This document shows, one piece after another, positions 27,413 to 37,147 of a stretch of DNA of 64,000 nucleotides (the first letter of the stretch is position 1; the number at the start of each line of letters is the position of its first letter). A program made the translations under genes and the position numbers. Below the pieces are notes generated by a model that made no database searches, had not been told where the DNA came from, and saw only the letters and a program-made list of their open reading frames with translations. This DNA comes from Corallincola holothuriorum (GTDB lineage Bacteria; Pseudomonadota; Gammaproteobacteria; Enterobacterales; Neiellaceae). The DNA is taken from positions 124,001-188,000 of the forward strand of contig NZ_QPID01000008.1 of NCBI RefSeq assembly GCF_003336225.1. Reading direction: 5' to 3'.

Positions 27413-28756
27413 ATGGCTAAAATCAAAGCACTTCCAATCGCATTAGCGATCGCATCAGCACTGACTGCTGCTAGCGCTTCTGCAGTAGAATTTCACGGTT
27501 ATGCCCGTGCTGGTTTGTCAACTACTGGCGACGGTGGCGAGCAAACTTGTTACGGTTCTGGCGCAGGTGGTCACTGGACTGGTCGTCTGGGTGATGAGTG
27601 TGATACTTATGTTGAACTCGACCTTGCTCAAGAAGTATACAATCGTGATGGTAAAGTTTTCCGCGTAGAAGCTATGTGGGCGACAGATATTCAGAATCAA
27701 GGTAACGATTACCAAGCTGTCTACTCTGATAATGATACCAATGCTGATGGTACTGCTAACAGCGGTGCTCGCCAGCGAGGGGAGCCTTGGGGCGGCGGCG
27801 ATTTCGCACTTCGTCAAATCTTTGCTTCAGGTAAAGGTGTTTTAGGTTTCGCGCCTGAGGCAACTATCTGGGCTGGTAAGCGTTTCTATCAACGTAAAGA
27901 TGTTCACTGGTTGGATCTGTTCTATGTGAACAACTCCGGTTACGGTGCTGGTGTAGAAGGTATTAAAGCAGGTCCTGGTCAGTTGTCTTTTGCATGGACT
28001 AACTTCGATACACCTTCTCGTATCGAAGGTGATGGTAACAACAACCAGGTTGGCGAAGGTCTTGGTACTATTCAGAATAACAAATTAGATATTCGTTATT
28101 CTGGTATCCCTCTGTGGGCTGGTGCGAACCTTGAACTGATCGGTATCTATGGCTTCGCTGACCTGACAGATGCTCAGGATGATGCGGACTATGGCGATGA
28201 TGATGGTTACTTCGTTACTGCTGAGATTTCTCACGGTTTGATGGGTGGCTTCAACAAGATCGTTGTTCAGTATGGTAAAGACTCTATGGGTCACGCTGCA
28301 TGGGCTAACCATGGTGGTGGTGAGTCGTTGAACCGCCCATGGTGGGATGGTCAGCAAGAAACTTCATATCGTTTCATGGATTTCGGTGTGATCAAGCTGT
28401 CAGCTGACATCGAAATGGGTTACTCAGTTATCTATCAGGTTGCTGAAACTTATGGCGATTATGATGATCTGAAGAAGTTGTCAATTGTTGCTCGTCCTAC
28501 ATACAAGTGGAACGACGTAATGAGTACTGCGGTTGAAATCGGTTATTCTGATGACGAAGGCTACCCATGGGAAGGCGATAACGGTGATTACGACCAGACT
28601 AAATTGATTGTTTCACAAAACTGGTCTGCAGGTAAGAGCTTCTGGGCTCGTCCTCAAATCCGTGTATACGCTGGTTCGTTCTGGGGAGATCAAGCTGAAG
28701 CCCGTGATGACGACGGTAACCTGCGTTTCGGTGCACAGGTTGAAGCTTGGTGGTAA
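27413..28756 (+). CDS. lamB: Maltoporin LamB
   Basis: A 447-residue outer-membrane porin for maltose and maltodextrins, matching E. coli LamB (446). The signal peptide ends ASASA before VEFHGYARAGLS, the same mature start as E. coli (VDFHGYARSG). GGEQTCYGSG and RLGDECDTYVELDL preserve the two loop-1 cysteines, WAGKRFYQRKDVHWLDLFY is the conserved barrel segment with channel aromatics, and the C-terminus is FGAQVEAWW, with the aromatic final residue used by the BAM complex. AGGGA precedes the ATG. Codon use is biased toward high-expression codons. No malK is adjacent, unlike the E. coli malK-lamB-malM operon. Confidence 0.95.
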   Translation: MAKIKALPIALAIASALTAASASAVEFHGYARAGLSTTGDGGEQTCYGSGAGGHWTGRLGDECDTYVELDLAQEVYNRDGKVFRVEAMWATDIQNQGNDYQAVYSDNDTNADGTANSGARQRGEPWGGGDFALRQIFASGKGVLGFAPEATIWAGKRFYQRKDVHWLDLFYVNNSGYGAGVEGIKAGPGQLSFAWTNFDTPSRIEGDGNNNQVGEGLGTIQNNKLDIRYSGIPLWAGANLELIGIYGFADLTDAQDDADYGDDDGYFVTAEISHGLMGGFNKIVVQYGKDSMGHAAWANHGGGESLNRPWWDGQQETSYRFMDFGVIKLSADIEMGYSVIYQVAETYGDYDDLKKLSIVARPTYKWNDVMSTAVEIGYSDDEGYPWEGDNGDYDQTKLIVSQNWSAGKSFWARPQIRVYAGSFWGDQAEARDDDGNLRFGAQVEAWW

Positions 28757-28808
28757 GCCACTACAGAGTTAGTTAGAGTTATAATGACTTAACTGGACTC
28801 AACAAGCT

Positions 28809-28846
28809 AAAAGCCCTCGGCTAGTATTGCTAACCGGGGGCTTTTT
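28809..28846 (+). terminator. Terminator after lamB
   Basis: AAGCCCTCGGCTAG pairs with CTAACCGGGGGCTT around a five-base loop, with one G-T pair and one mismatch, followed by a short T run. It separates lamB from malM, so malM depends on read-through or a separate promoter. Confidence 0.8.
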
Positions 28847-28907
28847 CTATACGGTACTTTGTACATTTAGGTAGAGTTTTTGTTGGTTAAAAGGTTATTC
28901 ATTTTTT

Positions 28908-29918
28908 ATGAGAATCTGGCGTAGTTTAGTTGTAGGCTTTGGCTTAACCGTGTGTTTGTTGTCTCCCGTTCAAGCTGGGTGGTTTGATTGGCTTGGCGGC
29001 GGCGAGGAAGCGCGTCAACTGACCGATATTGAACAGGCAAAATGGGCTTTGTTTAATAAGGATAGTTGTTGTAACAGCTTATCGCAGTTAAATTATTTTC
29101 CCTTGCCTGCATCGTTTAGCGAAGAAGTATTTATAGATGTTGATGCGCAAGTGTTTGAGTTTAAAACCGGTAAAAGTTTTGTATTAGGGTATCGCCTGCC
29201 ACAAGTGGTCGGATCGTATTCGGTTGAGCTTGAAAGCTTGTTGTATAACGACGTTATTTTTAGCCCATCGGCGCTGCTGTTGGATAACAAATTCAATATT
29301 ACACGCGTTATATCTTCTAACCAGTTCACATATATTCCTGAAAAGATGTTTAATCCCAATCGGTTAAATGCGGTTGTTAATGTGAACGGTTTTCGTCAAG
29401 GCACGGATGGGGCTGAGACATACCTAATTCTCTTTACAACGGCAGAAGATCTGGAAGGTTCGACCCAGATGATCTCTACGATGCGTCTGTTTGCTGAAAC
29501 GCAGGGGCGTGCTGATCCTGGTCTGCCAGATCCTATTGCGCCTCATAGTGCGGTTGGTAAGTTGAGAGTGACTGTTCGTTCTGGTTATTCAGATCCTACA
29601 GGGGGTGATGCTGTGGACCAATTCTTCAAAGATATGTTCCCAAGTGATGGCAATCGGAACAACGGTGAACAGTATTTAGATTTACCTGCACCGAGTGAAG
29701 TGCCAGATAGATCACCAACACCAGGACTCACTTCCGCGGTTGCTACAGGTAATGTTTCTATGCTGCCAGAAACAGAAGACCTCTATAACAACTTGATTGC
29801 TCAGGCGGTAGAAGCGAACGACATCGATAAGGCATTAAAATTAGTTGAAGAGGCGGAACGGGCAGGCTCAAGCTCGGCAAGAACGACCTTCATAGATAAA
29901 GTTAAGAACATGAAATAG
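28908..29918 (+). CDS. malM: Maltose operon periplasmic protein MalM
   Basis: A 336-residue secreted protein. The signal peptide ends near PVQAG. The central part (SVELESLLYNDVIFSPSALLLDNKFNITRVISSNQFTYIPEKMFNPNRLNAVVNV, then LPDPIAPHSAVGKLRV) and the C-terminus (DIDKALKLVEEAERAGSSSARTTFIDKVKNMK) clearly follow E. coli MalM (306). Its biochemical role is not settled even in E. coli. The start has no clear Shine-Dalgarno: the 15 bases before the ATG are T-rich. It follows lamB across a terminator. Confidence 0.93.
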   Translation: MRIWRSLVVGFGLTVCLLSPVQAGWFDWLGGGEEARQLTDIEQAKWALFNKDSCCNSLSQLNYFPLPASFSEEVFIDVDAQVFEFKTGKSFVLGYRLPQVVGSYSVELESLLYNDVIFSPSALLLDNKFNITRVISSNQFTYIPEKMFNPNRLNAVVNVNGFRQGTDGAETYLILFTTAEDLEGSTQMISTMRLFAETQGRADPGLPDPIAPHSAVGKLRVTVRSGYSDPTGGDAVDQFFKDMFPSDGNRNNGEQYLDLPAPSEVPDRSPTPGLTSAVATGNVSMLPETEDLYNNLIAQAVEANDIDKALKLVEEAERAGSSSARTTFIDKVKNMK

Positions 29919-29936
29919 TAGAACTTCTTTGTACCG

Positions 29937-29969
29937 ATTAAAAAGGGAGCCTGTGAGGCTCCCTTTTTT
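29937..29969. terminator. Bidirectional terminator between malM and dapD
   Basis: AAAAGGGAGCC (29941-29951) pairs with GGCTCCCTTTT (29957-29967), with A-rich and T-rich flanks on both sides, so it can end malM on the plus strand and dapD on the minus strand. Confidence 0.9.
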
Positions 29970-29990
29970 ATATCAATTAATCAGAACCGT

Positions 29991-30815
29991 CTATTCAGCA
30001 CTACGAAGCAGGGCATTGATCCCTACTTTAGAACGCGTTTTTGCATCAACCTTCTTCACGATGATCGCCGCATAAAGGCTGTAGTTACCGCATTTAGAAG
30101 GCAGGCTACCACTAACAACAACCGAGCCAGCAGGGACTCGACCATAATGGACTTCACCTGTTTCACGGTCGAAAATACGTGTGCTTTGGCCGATAAATAC
30201 GCCCATTGAAATCACTGAGCCCTCTTCGACAATCACGCCTTCAACTACCTCTGAGCGAGCGCCGATAAAGCAGTTGTCCTCGATGATTGTAGGATTAGCC
30301 TGTAGTGGCTCTAATACGCCACCGATGCCAACGCCGCCTGACAGGTGTACATTCTTACCAATTTGCGCACAGGAGCCGACAGTGGCCCAAGTATCAACCA
30401 TGGTGCCTTCGCCAACATAAGCGCCGATGTTGACATAGGAGGGCATTAATACGGCGTCATTCGCGATAAACGCACCCTTACGTACGGCTGCAGGTGGGAC
30501 GACGCGGGCGCCATCACGCTTAAAATCCTCTTCCGAGTAGTTTTCGTACTTCATTGGGACTTTGTCGAAGTACTTACTTTCAGCCCCTTCAACTACGGCG
30601 TTGTCATTGATGCGGAAATAGAGCAGTACCGCTTTTTTTAGCCACTGGTGGACAACCCATTCGTCAGCGATCTTTTCTGCGACGCGAGCTTTGCCGCTAT
30701 CAATCAGCTCGATGGCAGCGATGATTGCTTCTTTGACTTTAGGCTCTACGGTTGATGGCGTGATAGTTTCACGCTGCTCAAATGCCGCTTCAATAATGCC
30801 TTGTAGTTCAGTCAT
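29991..30815 (-). CDS. dapD: 2,3,4,5-tetrahydropyridine-2,6-dicarboxylate N-succinyltransferase
   Basis: A 274-residue protein identical in length to E. coli DapD. It succinylates tetrahydrodipicolinate in the lysine and meso-diaminopimelate pathway. The N-terminal helical domain ([18 protein letters not shown]) is followed by a left-handed beta-helix of hexapeptide repeats ([49 protein letters not shown]). It lies 30 bases after glnD, in the conserved map-glnD-dapD order opposite to rpsB. Confidence 0.98.
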   Translation of the reverse strand: MTELQGIIEAAFEQRETITPSTVEPKVKEAIIAAIELIDSGKARVAEKIADEWVVHQWLKKAVLLYFRINDNAVVEGAESKYFDKVPMKYENYSEEDFKRDGARVVPPAAVRKGAFIANDAVLMPSYVNIGAYVGEGTMVDTWATVGSCAQIGKNVHLSGGVGIGGVLEPLQANPTIIEDNCFIGARSEVVEGVIVEEGSVISMGVFIGQSTRIFDRETGEVHYGRVPAGSVVVSGSLPSKCGNYSLYAAIIVKKVDAKTRSKVGINALLRSAE

Positions 30816-30845
30816 TCATTTTCTCCGGTAAAAACAAAGTTAACG

Positions 30846-33473
30846 TTAATCTATTGTTTGGTTGATTTGAGCTTCCAGTGCATGTTGAAGCTCAATTCGT
30901 GCTGTTTCTTCTAAACCGCCACCGACTGAGTTGGTGAGGATGAAAAAGTCCTCTGCTCGCTCACCAATGGTGGTGATTTTTGCTGCTTGCAAATAGACAT
31001 CATGGGTCTCAAATATATCCCCAATGGTGGCGAGTAACCCTGGGTAGTCTAGGGCGACCAGTTCCAACATCGTTCGGCTATGGTCTTCGACATTAAGAAA
31101 TTTCACCTTGGTAGCCACTGAAAAGTGACGCATCTGCGTCGGTGGTCGACGGGTCGCTTCTCGATCAGTCGCTGGAGATGTCAAGGAGCTGAGCAGTTCG
31201 CGCTTTATCTCTTCTACGCGGTGAGGTGCCGTCAGTGGTTCACCGTCCTGCTCTAATACCACGAAGCTATCTAAAGTATGATCGTCTCGGGTACTTTGGA
31301 TCTGCGCATCATGGACGTTGAGGCCTTTTCGATCTAGCACGCCAACTGTTTTGGCAAATAGCCCAGGACAGTCTTTGGTATAGATAAATATCTCAGTGCC
31401 ACCACGGGTCATCTGTTTGCTGATAAGTATCAGCGGCTCGTCTGATTGATGGTTAACTATTTCTCGGCCATGCCAGGCAATTTGCTCCGGCGTATGGCGT
31501 AGGAAATAGTCATCGAAGAAACGAGATAACAGTAGTTCCACTTGCTCCAAAGGGAATCGCTTTAATAATGCTTTTTCTGCATCAGCTCTGATATTCGCTA
31601 CCTGTTCAGATGGATCGTAGTCCAACTCCATACCGTTTCTAAACAGTGATTGCGTAGCAAAGTAGAGTTCACGCAACAGTGCCGCTTTCCAAGTGTTCCA
31701 AAGGTTGTCGTTGGTGGCGCAGATATCCGCCACTGTGAGGCAGTATAAGAAGTCTAGATGCTTTTCGTCACCCACCTTTTCTGCAAACTCTTTGACTACA
31801 TCAGGATCATAGATATCTCGTTTCTGTGCGGTGACAGACATTAGCAAGTGGCTTTTAACCAGCCAAGCGACGATTTCTGAATCTTGTTGATTAAAGCCAT
31901 GCTGCTTACAGAATGCTAAGGCATCCACCGCACCTAATACTGAGTGATCGCCGCCGCGGCCTTTGCCTATATCGTGAAATAGTCCGGCAAGAAACAGCAG
32001 TTCGGGTTTACGCATTTTGCGTAATAACTCACCACAAAGTGGGAAGTTCTGTTCTGCTCTTGGCCTTAAGAAATGATAAGTATTCTGTAATAGGCGATAG
32101 GTATGTTCGTCAACTGTGTAGGCGTGGAACAGATCAAATTGCATCTGACCGACAATCTGCTGCCATAACGGAAAGTAGAGCGCGAGCATTGAGTGCTTAT
32201 GCATACGACTTACCGGCCGTCCCATACCGCGAGGGTGCTTCAACAACTGCACGAAAAGTCGACGGTATTGTGGGTGATCCACCATGTAGCCCTGGAAGTT
32301 ACGGCGTGATATTCGCAACTGGCGTATGGTTTCTGCATTGATCCCTTTGATGGCAGGATCATCCGCTATATGAAGAAATAGCTCCAGCATTGCTTCCGGC
32401 CGGCGCTCAAAGACTTTTTCATCGATGATCTCCAGCATTTCGCCACGACGCTGAAAATCATTATCGATGGGATAGAGCTTTGCTTTGTTATTTGACCCCA
32501 ATATCTCTTGGTCAAACAGCTGCATGAGCATGTCGTTCAGTTCACGCACACGACGAATGGTTTGATAGAACCGCTTCATCATCTTTTCAACCGCGGCGCT
32601 ACCGTCGTCGCAATAACCAAGAGCGGCAGCTATCTGGGGTTGATGTTCAAACAGTAGGCGGTTTTCGGAACGTTCAGTTTCTACATGGAGGATAAAGCGA
32701 ACTTGCCAGAGAAACGTTTGGCATTCGATTAACTCTTGATGCTCTTCCTCGGTGAGAAAGTTGTGGGAGATCAGCTCTTGCAGGCTATTGGCATTAAAGT
32801 GGCTTTTGGCTACCCAACCGATGGTTTGAATATCACGCAGCCCACCAGGGTTACTTTTGATATTCGGCTCAAGGTTGTAGCCAGTGTCATGAAACTGCTC
32901 ATGACGGGTTTGTTGCTCGGCCAATTTTGCCTGGTAAAGCTCACTTGACGGCCAAAAGCGTTTGGACTGCACCGCATCTTGCAGTTTATCGAACGGCGTT
33001 GTAGCGCCACAGATCAATCGTGATTCCAGCAGATTAGTGCCAATGGTAATGTCGTTTTTACCCAGCTGAAGACACTCTTTAACTGAACGTACCGCTTGAC
33101 CTACCTCTAAACGTATATCCCACAACCAGGTGATAAATTCGCTAATCTGACTCTTGGCGCTGTCAGGTACTTGGCGTTTGGCTAAAACCAATATATCAAC
33201 ATCAGATTGCGGGTGTAGTTCACCTCGGCCATAGCCTCCGACAGCGACCAGACTAAGATCTTTTATTTCGTTTAAGCCACAGCGTTGCCATAAACTGCTC
33301 AGTAAGGCATCAACAAAAGTTGCACGATGATGTACTAACGTTGTGACTGGTAAGCCGGATTGATATTGGGCTCGTAACCAGTTAAGAAAATCACTATTAG
33401 CGGTGCGGTAATCCGTGACTTTGCCGTCAATCGTTAACTCTTCGATTGCGTTGAGGATCTGCTGCAACTCCAT
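30846..33473 (-). CDS. glnD: Bifunctional uridylyltransferase/uridylyl-removing enzyme GlnD
   Basis: An 875-residue sensor of glutamine that uridylylates and deuridylylates PII proteins to control nitrogen metabolism. The nucleotidyltransferase domain shows VGGYGRGELHPQSDVDILV near residue 80, the HD hydrolase domain GLFHDIGKGRGGDHS is in the middle, and two ACT domains end the protein (TKDCPGLFAKTVGVLDRKGLNVHDAQI and LDYPGLLATIGDIFETHDVYLQAAKI). I use the ATG at 33473, preceded by CGGAG; the open frame begins at a TTG six codons earlier. Start is 25 bases after the map stop. Confidence 0.97.
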   Translation of the reverse strand: MELQQILNAIEELTIDGKVTDYRTANSDFLNWLRAQYQSGLPVTTLVHHRATFVDALLSSLWQRCGLNEIKDLSLVAVGGYGRGELHPQSDVDILVLAKRQVPDSAKSQISEFITWLWDIRLEVGQAVRSVKECLQLGKNDITIGTNLLESRLICGATTPFDKLQDAVQSKRFWPSSELYQAKLAEQQTRHEQFHDTGYNLEPNIKSNPGGLRDIQTIGWVAKSHFNANSLQELISHNFLTEEEHQELIECQTFLWQVRFILHVETERSENRLLFEHQPQIAAALGYCDDGSAAVEKMMKRFYQTIRRVRELNDMLMQLFDQEILGSNNKAKLYPIDNDFQRRGEMLEIIDEKVFERRPEAMLELFLHIADDPAIKGINAETIRQLRISRRNFQGYMVDHPQYRRLFVQLLKHPRGMGRPVSRMHKHSMLALYFPLWQQIVGQMQFDLFHAYTVDEHTYRLLQNTYHFLRPRAEQNFPLCGELLRKMRKPELLFLAGLFHDIGKGRGGDHSVLGAVDALAFCKQHGFNQQDSEIVAWLVKSHLLMSVTAQKRDIYDPDVVKEFAEKVGDEKHLDFLYCLTVADICATNDNLWNTWKAALLRELYFATQSLFRNGMELDYDPSEQVANIRADAEKALLKRFPLEQVELLLSRFFDDYFLRHTPEQIAWHGREIVNHQSDEPLILISKQMTRGGTEIFIYTKDCPGLFAKTVGVLDRKGLNVHDAQIQSTRDDHTLDSFVVLEQDGEPLTAPHRVEEIKRELLSSLTSPATDREATRRPPTQMRHFSVATKVKFLNVEDHSRTMLELVALDYPGLLATIGDIFETHDVYLQAAKITTIGERAEDFFILTNSVGGGLEETARIELQHALEAQINQTID

Positions 33474-33497
33474 TAATACTCCGTAGCTCAACGTTGG

Positions 33498-34286
33498 TTA
33501 GTCGTGCGAGATGACTCGGTCAATCGTATCGCAATCACGTAGGGTCATAATTTCACAGCCATTTTCTGTCACCAGCAAGGTGTGTTCCCACTGCGCGGAG
33601 AGGCTACGATCTTTGGTGATGGCGGTCCAACCATCTTTCATCAATTTCGAGTGGGGTTTACCAGCATTGATCATAGGCTCAATGGTGAAACACATACCCG
33701 CTTTAAGTTGCTCACCGGTTCCTTTTCGGCCGTAATGAAGCACCTGTGGCTCTTCGTGGAACTCTCTGCCAATACCGTGGCCGCAGTACTCTTTGACCAC
33801 TGAGTAGCCATGTTTTTCCGCGTGTTGCTGGATGACAAAACCGATGTCGCCCAAATACGCGCCAGGTTTGACCAACTCGATACCTTTATACAAGCATTCC
33901 TGGGTTACACGGATTAATCTTTCCGCGAGGATTGAAGGCTTACCGACAACAAACATTTTACTTGTGTCGCCATGGTAGCCGTCTTTTATCACTGTGATGT
34001 CGATATTAACTATATCACCATCCTTGAGTTGCTTGTCTGAAGGGATGCCATGACAAATAACGTGATTTACAGAGGTGCAAATGGATTTTGGAAAACCGTG
34101 ATAATTGAGTGGGGCAGGGATGGCGTTCTGCACATCAACGATATAATCGTGGCAGATCTGGTTTAGTTCATCAGTAGTAACGCCCTTTTTTACATAGGGG
34201 CCTATCATCTCCAGTACATCCGCAGCAAGGCGACCGGCGATCCGCATTTTTTCAATGTCGGCCGGTGTTTTAATCACAATACTCAT
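33498..34286 (-). CDS. map: Methionine aminopeptidase, type I
   Basis: A 262-residue enzyme (E. coli 264) removing N-terminal methionine. The five metal ligands are visible: two Asp in VNIDITVIKDGYHGDTSKMF, His in CGHGIGREFHEEP, and Glu in FTIEPMIN and QWEHTLLV. The conserved His near the N-terminus is in NYHGFPKSICTSVNHVICHG. It is divergent from rpsB, separated by about 270 bases that hold the rpsB promoter and leader. Loss of this enzyme is lethal in E. coli. Confidence 0.98.
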   Translation of the reverse strand: MSIVIKTPADIEKMRIAGRLAADVLEMIGPYVKKGVTTDELNQICHDYIVDVQNAIPAPLNYHGFPKSICTSVNHVICHGIPSDKQLKDGDIVNIDITVIKDGYHGDTSKMFVVGKPSILAERLIRVTQECLYKGIELVKPGAYLGDIGFVIQQHAEKHGYSVVKEYCGHGIGREFHEEPQVLHYGRKGTGEQLKAGMCFTIEPMINAGKPHSKLMKDGWTAITKDRSLSAQWEHTLLVTENGCEIMTLRDCDTIDRVISHD

Positions 34287-34395
34287 CGTCTGCCCATTTA
34301 CACTTCATTATTTAAGGAGCGGCAGTATAACAAACTGTAATCAGAGCGTCTTGCTATGCAAACTGATGAATTACGACATTTTCAGTGCTGGAGAA

Positions 34396-34425
34396 TTGCT
34401 CGTGGGGGGGTAAATGTGGTATAAA
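34396..34425 (+). promoter_or_regulatory. Putative rpsB-tsf promoter
   Basis: TTGCTC (34396-34401) and TATAAA (34420-34425) are 18 bases apart, with the -10 followed by GCGCGCC, a G+C discriminator typical of stringently controlled ribosomal promoters. Expected start is near 34432, about 127 bases before rpsB. Confidence 0.65.
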
Positions 34426-34431
34426 GCGCGC

Positions 34432-34558
34432 CGAAATCCGTATCACAATTGTTTGTGATACAAACTACCACACACACATTCCGTCACATGCTTCGGGGTG
34501 CCTGAAAAGGTCGATTGCATGGGGGATGTGGAGGCTTAACCCCATAGAGGAAATTAAA
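34432..34558 (+). ncRNA. rpsB leader (S2 autoregulatory, t44-like)
   Basis: The leader begins with a hairpin of nine perfect pairs, GTATCACAA-TTGT-TTGTGATAC (34440-34461). Near the start codon, GGGGGATGTGGAGGC and TTAACCCC (34521-34543) resemble the conserved S2-responsive leader of E. coli rpsB (the t44 element), where S2 represses its own translation. Extent is inferred from the promoter; the two elements are seen directly. Confidence 0.7.
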
Positions 34559-35290
34559 ATGCCTAACGTATCTATGCGTGACATGCTCCAAGCTGGTGTC
34601 CACTTCGGTCACCAAACCCGTTACTGGAACCCAAAAATGAAGCCTTTCATTTTCGGTGCTCGTAACAAGGTTCACATCATTAACCTGGAACACACTGTAC
34701 CTATGTTCAATGAAGCGCTGGCTTTCATCAGCAATGCAGCTTCTAAGAAAGGTAAAGTATTGTTCGTCGGTACTAAGCGCGCAGCCAGCGTTGCAGTGAA
34801 AGAAGCTGCTCAGCGTTGTGGCCAGTTCTATGTTGATCACCGCTGGTTAGGCGGTATGTTGACTAACTGGAAAACTGTTCGTCAGTCAATCAAACGCCTT
34901 AAAGATCTGGAAACCCAGAGCCAAGACGGCACTTTTGACAAGTTGACCAAGAAAGAGGCGCTGATGCGTACTCGCGAAATGGAAAAGCTTGAAAAGAGCC
35001 TTGGTGGTATTAAAGATATGGCTGGATTGCCAGACGTGCTGTTCGTTATTGATGCAGAGCACGAACACATTGCAATTAAGGAAGCCAACAACTTAGGTAT
35101 TCCTGTAGTTGCTGTTGTTGATACCAACTCTAGCCCTGACGGTGTTGATTACATCGTTCCTGGTAACGACGATGCGATCCGCGCAGTGGGTCTGTATCTT
35201 AATGCTGCGGCTGATGCCGTTGTAGAAGGTCGTTCACAAGGCGCTACTGGTGTCGAAGGCGACGGCTTCGTAGAAGAAGCTGTAGAGTAA
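34559..35290 (+). CDS. rpsB: 30S ribosomal protein S2
   Basis: A 243-residue uS2 protein. [69 protein letters not shown] and [29 protein letters not shown] are signature regions. The ATG at 34559 follows AGAGGA; the open frame extends 58 codons further upstream through the leader, which is not coding. Strong codon bias. It is followed by tsf after an attenuator-like hairpin, as in E. coli. Confidence 0.98.
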   Translation: MPNVSMRDMLQAGVHFGHQTRYWNPKMKPFIFGARNKVHIINLEHTVPMFNEALAFISNAASKKGKVLFVGTKRAASVAVKEAAQRCGQFYVDHRWLGGMLTNWKTVRQSIKRLKDLETQSQDGTFDKLTKKEALMRTREMEKLEKSLGGIKDMAGLPDVLFVIDAEHEHIAIKEANNLGIPVVAVVDTNSSPDGVDYIVPGNDDAIRAVGLYLNAAADAVVEGRSQGATGVEGDGFVEEAVE

Positions 35291-35342
35291 ATAGGGTTTT
35301 ATTAATCACCCCTTTTACTTACCGCTAAGGTAATGAAACGCT

Positions 35343-35374
35343 GAAAAGGGGCCAGGTTAAGGCCCCTTTCTTCT
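35343..35374 (+). terminator. rpsB-tsf attenuator hairpin
   Basis: AAAGGGGCC pairs with GGCCCCTTT (35345-35369) around a seven-base loop, followed by CTTCT. The weak U-tract fits partial termination between rpsB and tsf, as known in E. coli. Confidence 0.7.
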
Positions 35375-35426
35375 AAACTTTACTGGATAATTTTGGCCGG
35401 AATACCGGCATGGCGAGGATTGACAG

Positions 35427-36308
35427 ATGGCAGCAGTTACAGCAGCTCTGGTAAAAGAACTTCGCGAGCGCACAGGCGCTGGCATGATGGATTGTAAAAA
35501 GGCGTTGGTAGCAGCCGACGGCGATATCGAAAAAGCGATCGAAGAGATGCGCAAATCTGGTCAGGCGAAAGCAGCTAAGAAAGCTGGTCGTGTGGCTGCA
35601 GAAGGTATCATCTTGGCGAAAAGCGCCGGTGATAAAGCCGTAATGATCGAGTTGAACAGCGAAACAGATTTCGTTGCCCGTGACGAAAACTTCTTGGCAT
35701 TTGGCGAGAAGCTGATCAGCTTGGCTCTGGACAACAAGACCGCTTCACTTGAAGCGCTGCTGGCTTGTGAGATGGATGGTGTGGCATTGGATACTGCCCG
35801 CACGAACCTGATCACTAAGATTGGCGAGAACATCAACATCCGTCGCGTTGCCTTGCTTGAAGGTGCCGATGTTGTTGCTAGCTACATTCACGGCGCACGT
35901 ATTGGTGTTCTGGTTGCGGCAAATGGCGCTGATGAAGCATTGGCGAAAGATATCGCTATGCATGTTGCGGCAAGCAACCCTCAGTTCCTTAAGCCTGAAG
36001 ATGTATCTGCTGACGTTGTTGAAAAAGAGAAGCAGATCCAGATTGAAATCGCTATGAACAGCGGCAAGCCAGCCGAAATCGCTGAGAAAATGGTGATGGG
36101 CCGGATGAAGAAATTCACCGGTGAAATCAGCCTGACAGGTCAGCCTTTCGTTAAAGATCCTTCAACTTCAGTCGGTGGCTTACTGAAGTCTGCTAACGCT
36201 GACGTGACTAACTTTGTTCGTTTTGAAGTTGGTGAAGGTATCGAGAAAGCGGAAGATGATTTCGCGGCTGAAGTGCAAGCACAAGTTGCCGCTGCACAAA
36301 AAGCTTAA
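35427..36308 (+). CDS. tsf: Elongation factor Ts
   Basis: A 293-residue nucleotide-exchange factor for EF-Tu. The N-terminal UBA-like domain is [42 protein letters not shown], and the EF-Tu-contacting [10 protein letters not shown] motif is intact in [12 protein letters not shown]. The core domain ([29 protein letters not shown]) and the C-terminal helix follow. Strong codon bias. A terminator follows, so pyrH is likely read from its own promoter or read-through. Confidence 0.98.
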   Translation: MAAVTAALVKELRERTGAGMMDCKKALVAADGDIEKAIEEMRKSGQAKAAKKAGRVAAEGIILAKSAGDKAVMIELNSETDFVARDENFLAFGEKLISLALDNKTASLEALLACEMDGVALDTARTNLITKIGENINIRRVALLEGADVVASYIHGARIGVLVAANGADEALAKDIAMHVAASNPQFLKPEDVSADVVEKEKQIQIEIAMNSGKPAEIAEKMVMGRMKKFTGEISLTGQPFVKDPSTSVGGLLKSANADVTNFVRFEVGEGIEKAEDDFAAEVQAQVAAAQKA

Positions 36309-36321
36309 CTCGTTGTAAGAT

Positions 36322-36347
36322 AAGGCAGCCAACTGGCTGCCTTTTTT
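36322..36347 (+). terminator. Terminator after tsf
   Basis: AAGGCAGCC pairs with GGCTGCCTT around a four-base loop, followed by a run of T, 14 bases past the tsf stop. Confidence 0.9.
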
Positions 36348-36373
36348 CCGTCCTTAATTAGTCCGAGAGTACT

Positions 36374-37120
36374 ATGAGTATCAATCCGAAGCCTGCTTAT
36401 CGTCGAATTTTGTTAAAGCTTAGTGGTGAAGCCCTGATGGGTGATGAGGAGTTTGGCATCGATCCCAAGGTGTTGGGACGTATGGCTCACGAGATTAAAG
36501 AGCTGGTTGAGCTTGGTGTGCAAGTGGGGCTGGTGATTGGTGGCGGAAACCTGTTTCGTGGACAGAAGCTGTCCGAAGCAGGAATGAACCGAGTAGTGGG
36601 CGACCACATGGGTATGTTAGCGACGGTGATGAACGGACTCGCTATGCGTGATGCCTTACATCGTGCCTATGTGAACGCGCGCTTAATGTCTGCAATCCCT
36701 CTCAATGGGGTTTGTGACAGTTACAACTGGACTGAAGCGATTAGCTTGTTGAAGTCAGGTCGTGTGGTTATCTTCTCTGCGGGAACGGGTAATCCGTTTT
36801 TTACCACTGACTCTGCTGCTTGCTTGCGTGGTATCGAAATTGAAGCTGATGTCGTGCTGAAGGCCACTAAAGTTGAAGGTGTTTATTCTGCAGATCCTGT
36901 TAAAGATCCTTCTGCCACGCTGTATTCACATTTAAGTTACGATGAAGTGTTGGATCGTGAACTGAAAGTGATGGATCTGTCAGCGTTCACTTTGGCTCGG
37001 GACCATAATATTCCTATCCGCGTTTTCAATATGAATAAGCCTGGAGCATTACGCTCTGTGATCATGGGTGAGAGCGAAGGTACTCTGATCAGCAAAACGC
37101 CTAGCCAAGAAGATAAATAG
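36374..37120 (+). CDS. pyrH: Uridylate kinase
   Basis: A 248-residue UMP kinase of the amino acid kinase fold. [13 protein letters not shown] holds the phosphate-binding Lys, [13 protein letters not shown] and [19 protein letters not shown] follow, and [42 protein letters not shown] is the substrate region. It makes UDP from UMP and is regulated by GTP and UTP in E. coli. It sits 26 bases after the tsf terminator and 27 bases before frr. Confidence 0.98.
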   Translation: MSINPKPAYRRILLKLSGEALMGDEEFGIDPKVLGRMAHEIKELVELGVQVGLVIGGGNLFRGQKLSEAGMNRVVGDHMGMLATVMNGLAMRDALHRAYVNARLMSAIPLNGVCDSYNWTEAISLLKSGRVVIFSAGTGNPFFTTDSAACLRGIEIEADVVLKATKVEGVYSADPVKDPSATLYSHLSYDEVLDRELKVMDLSAFTLARDHNIPIRVFNMNKPGALRSVIMGESEGTLISKTPSQEDK

Positions 37121-37147
37121 AATCGAATTACAACGGAGAAAAATCCA

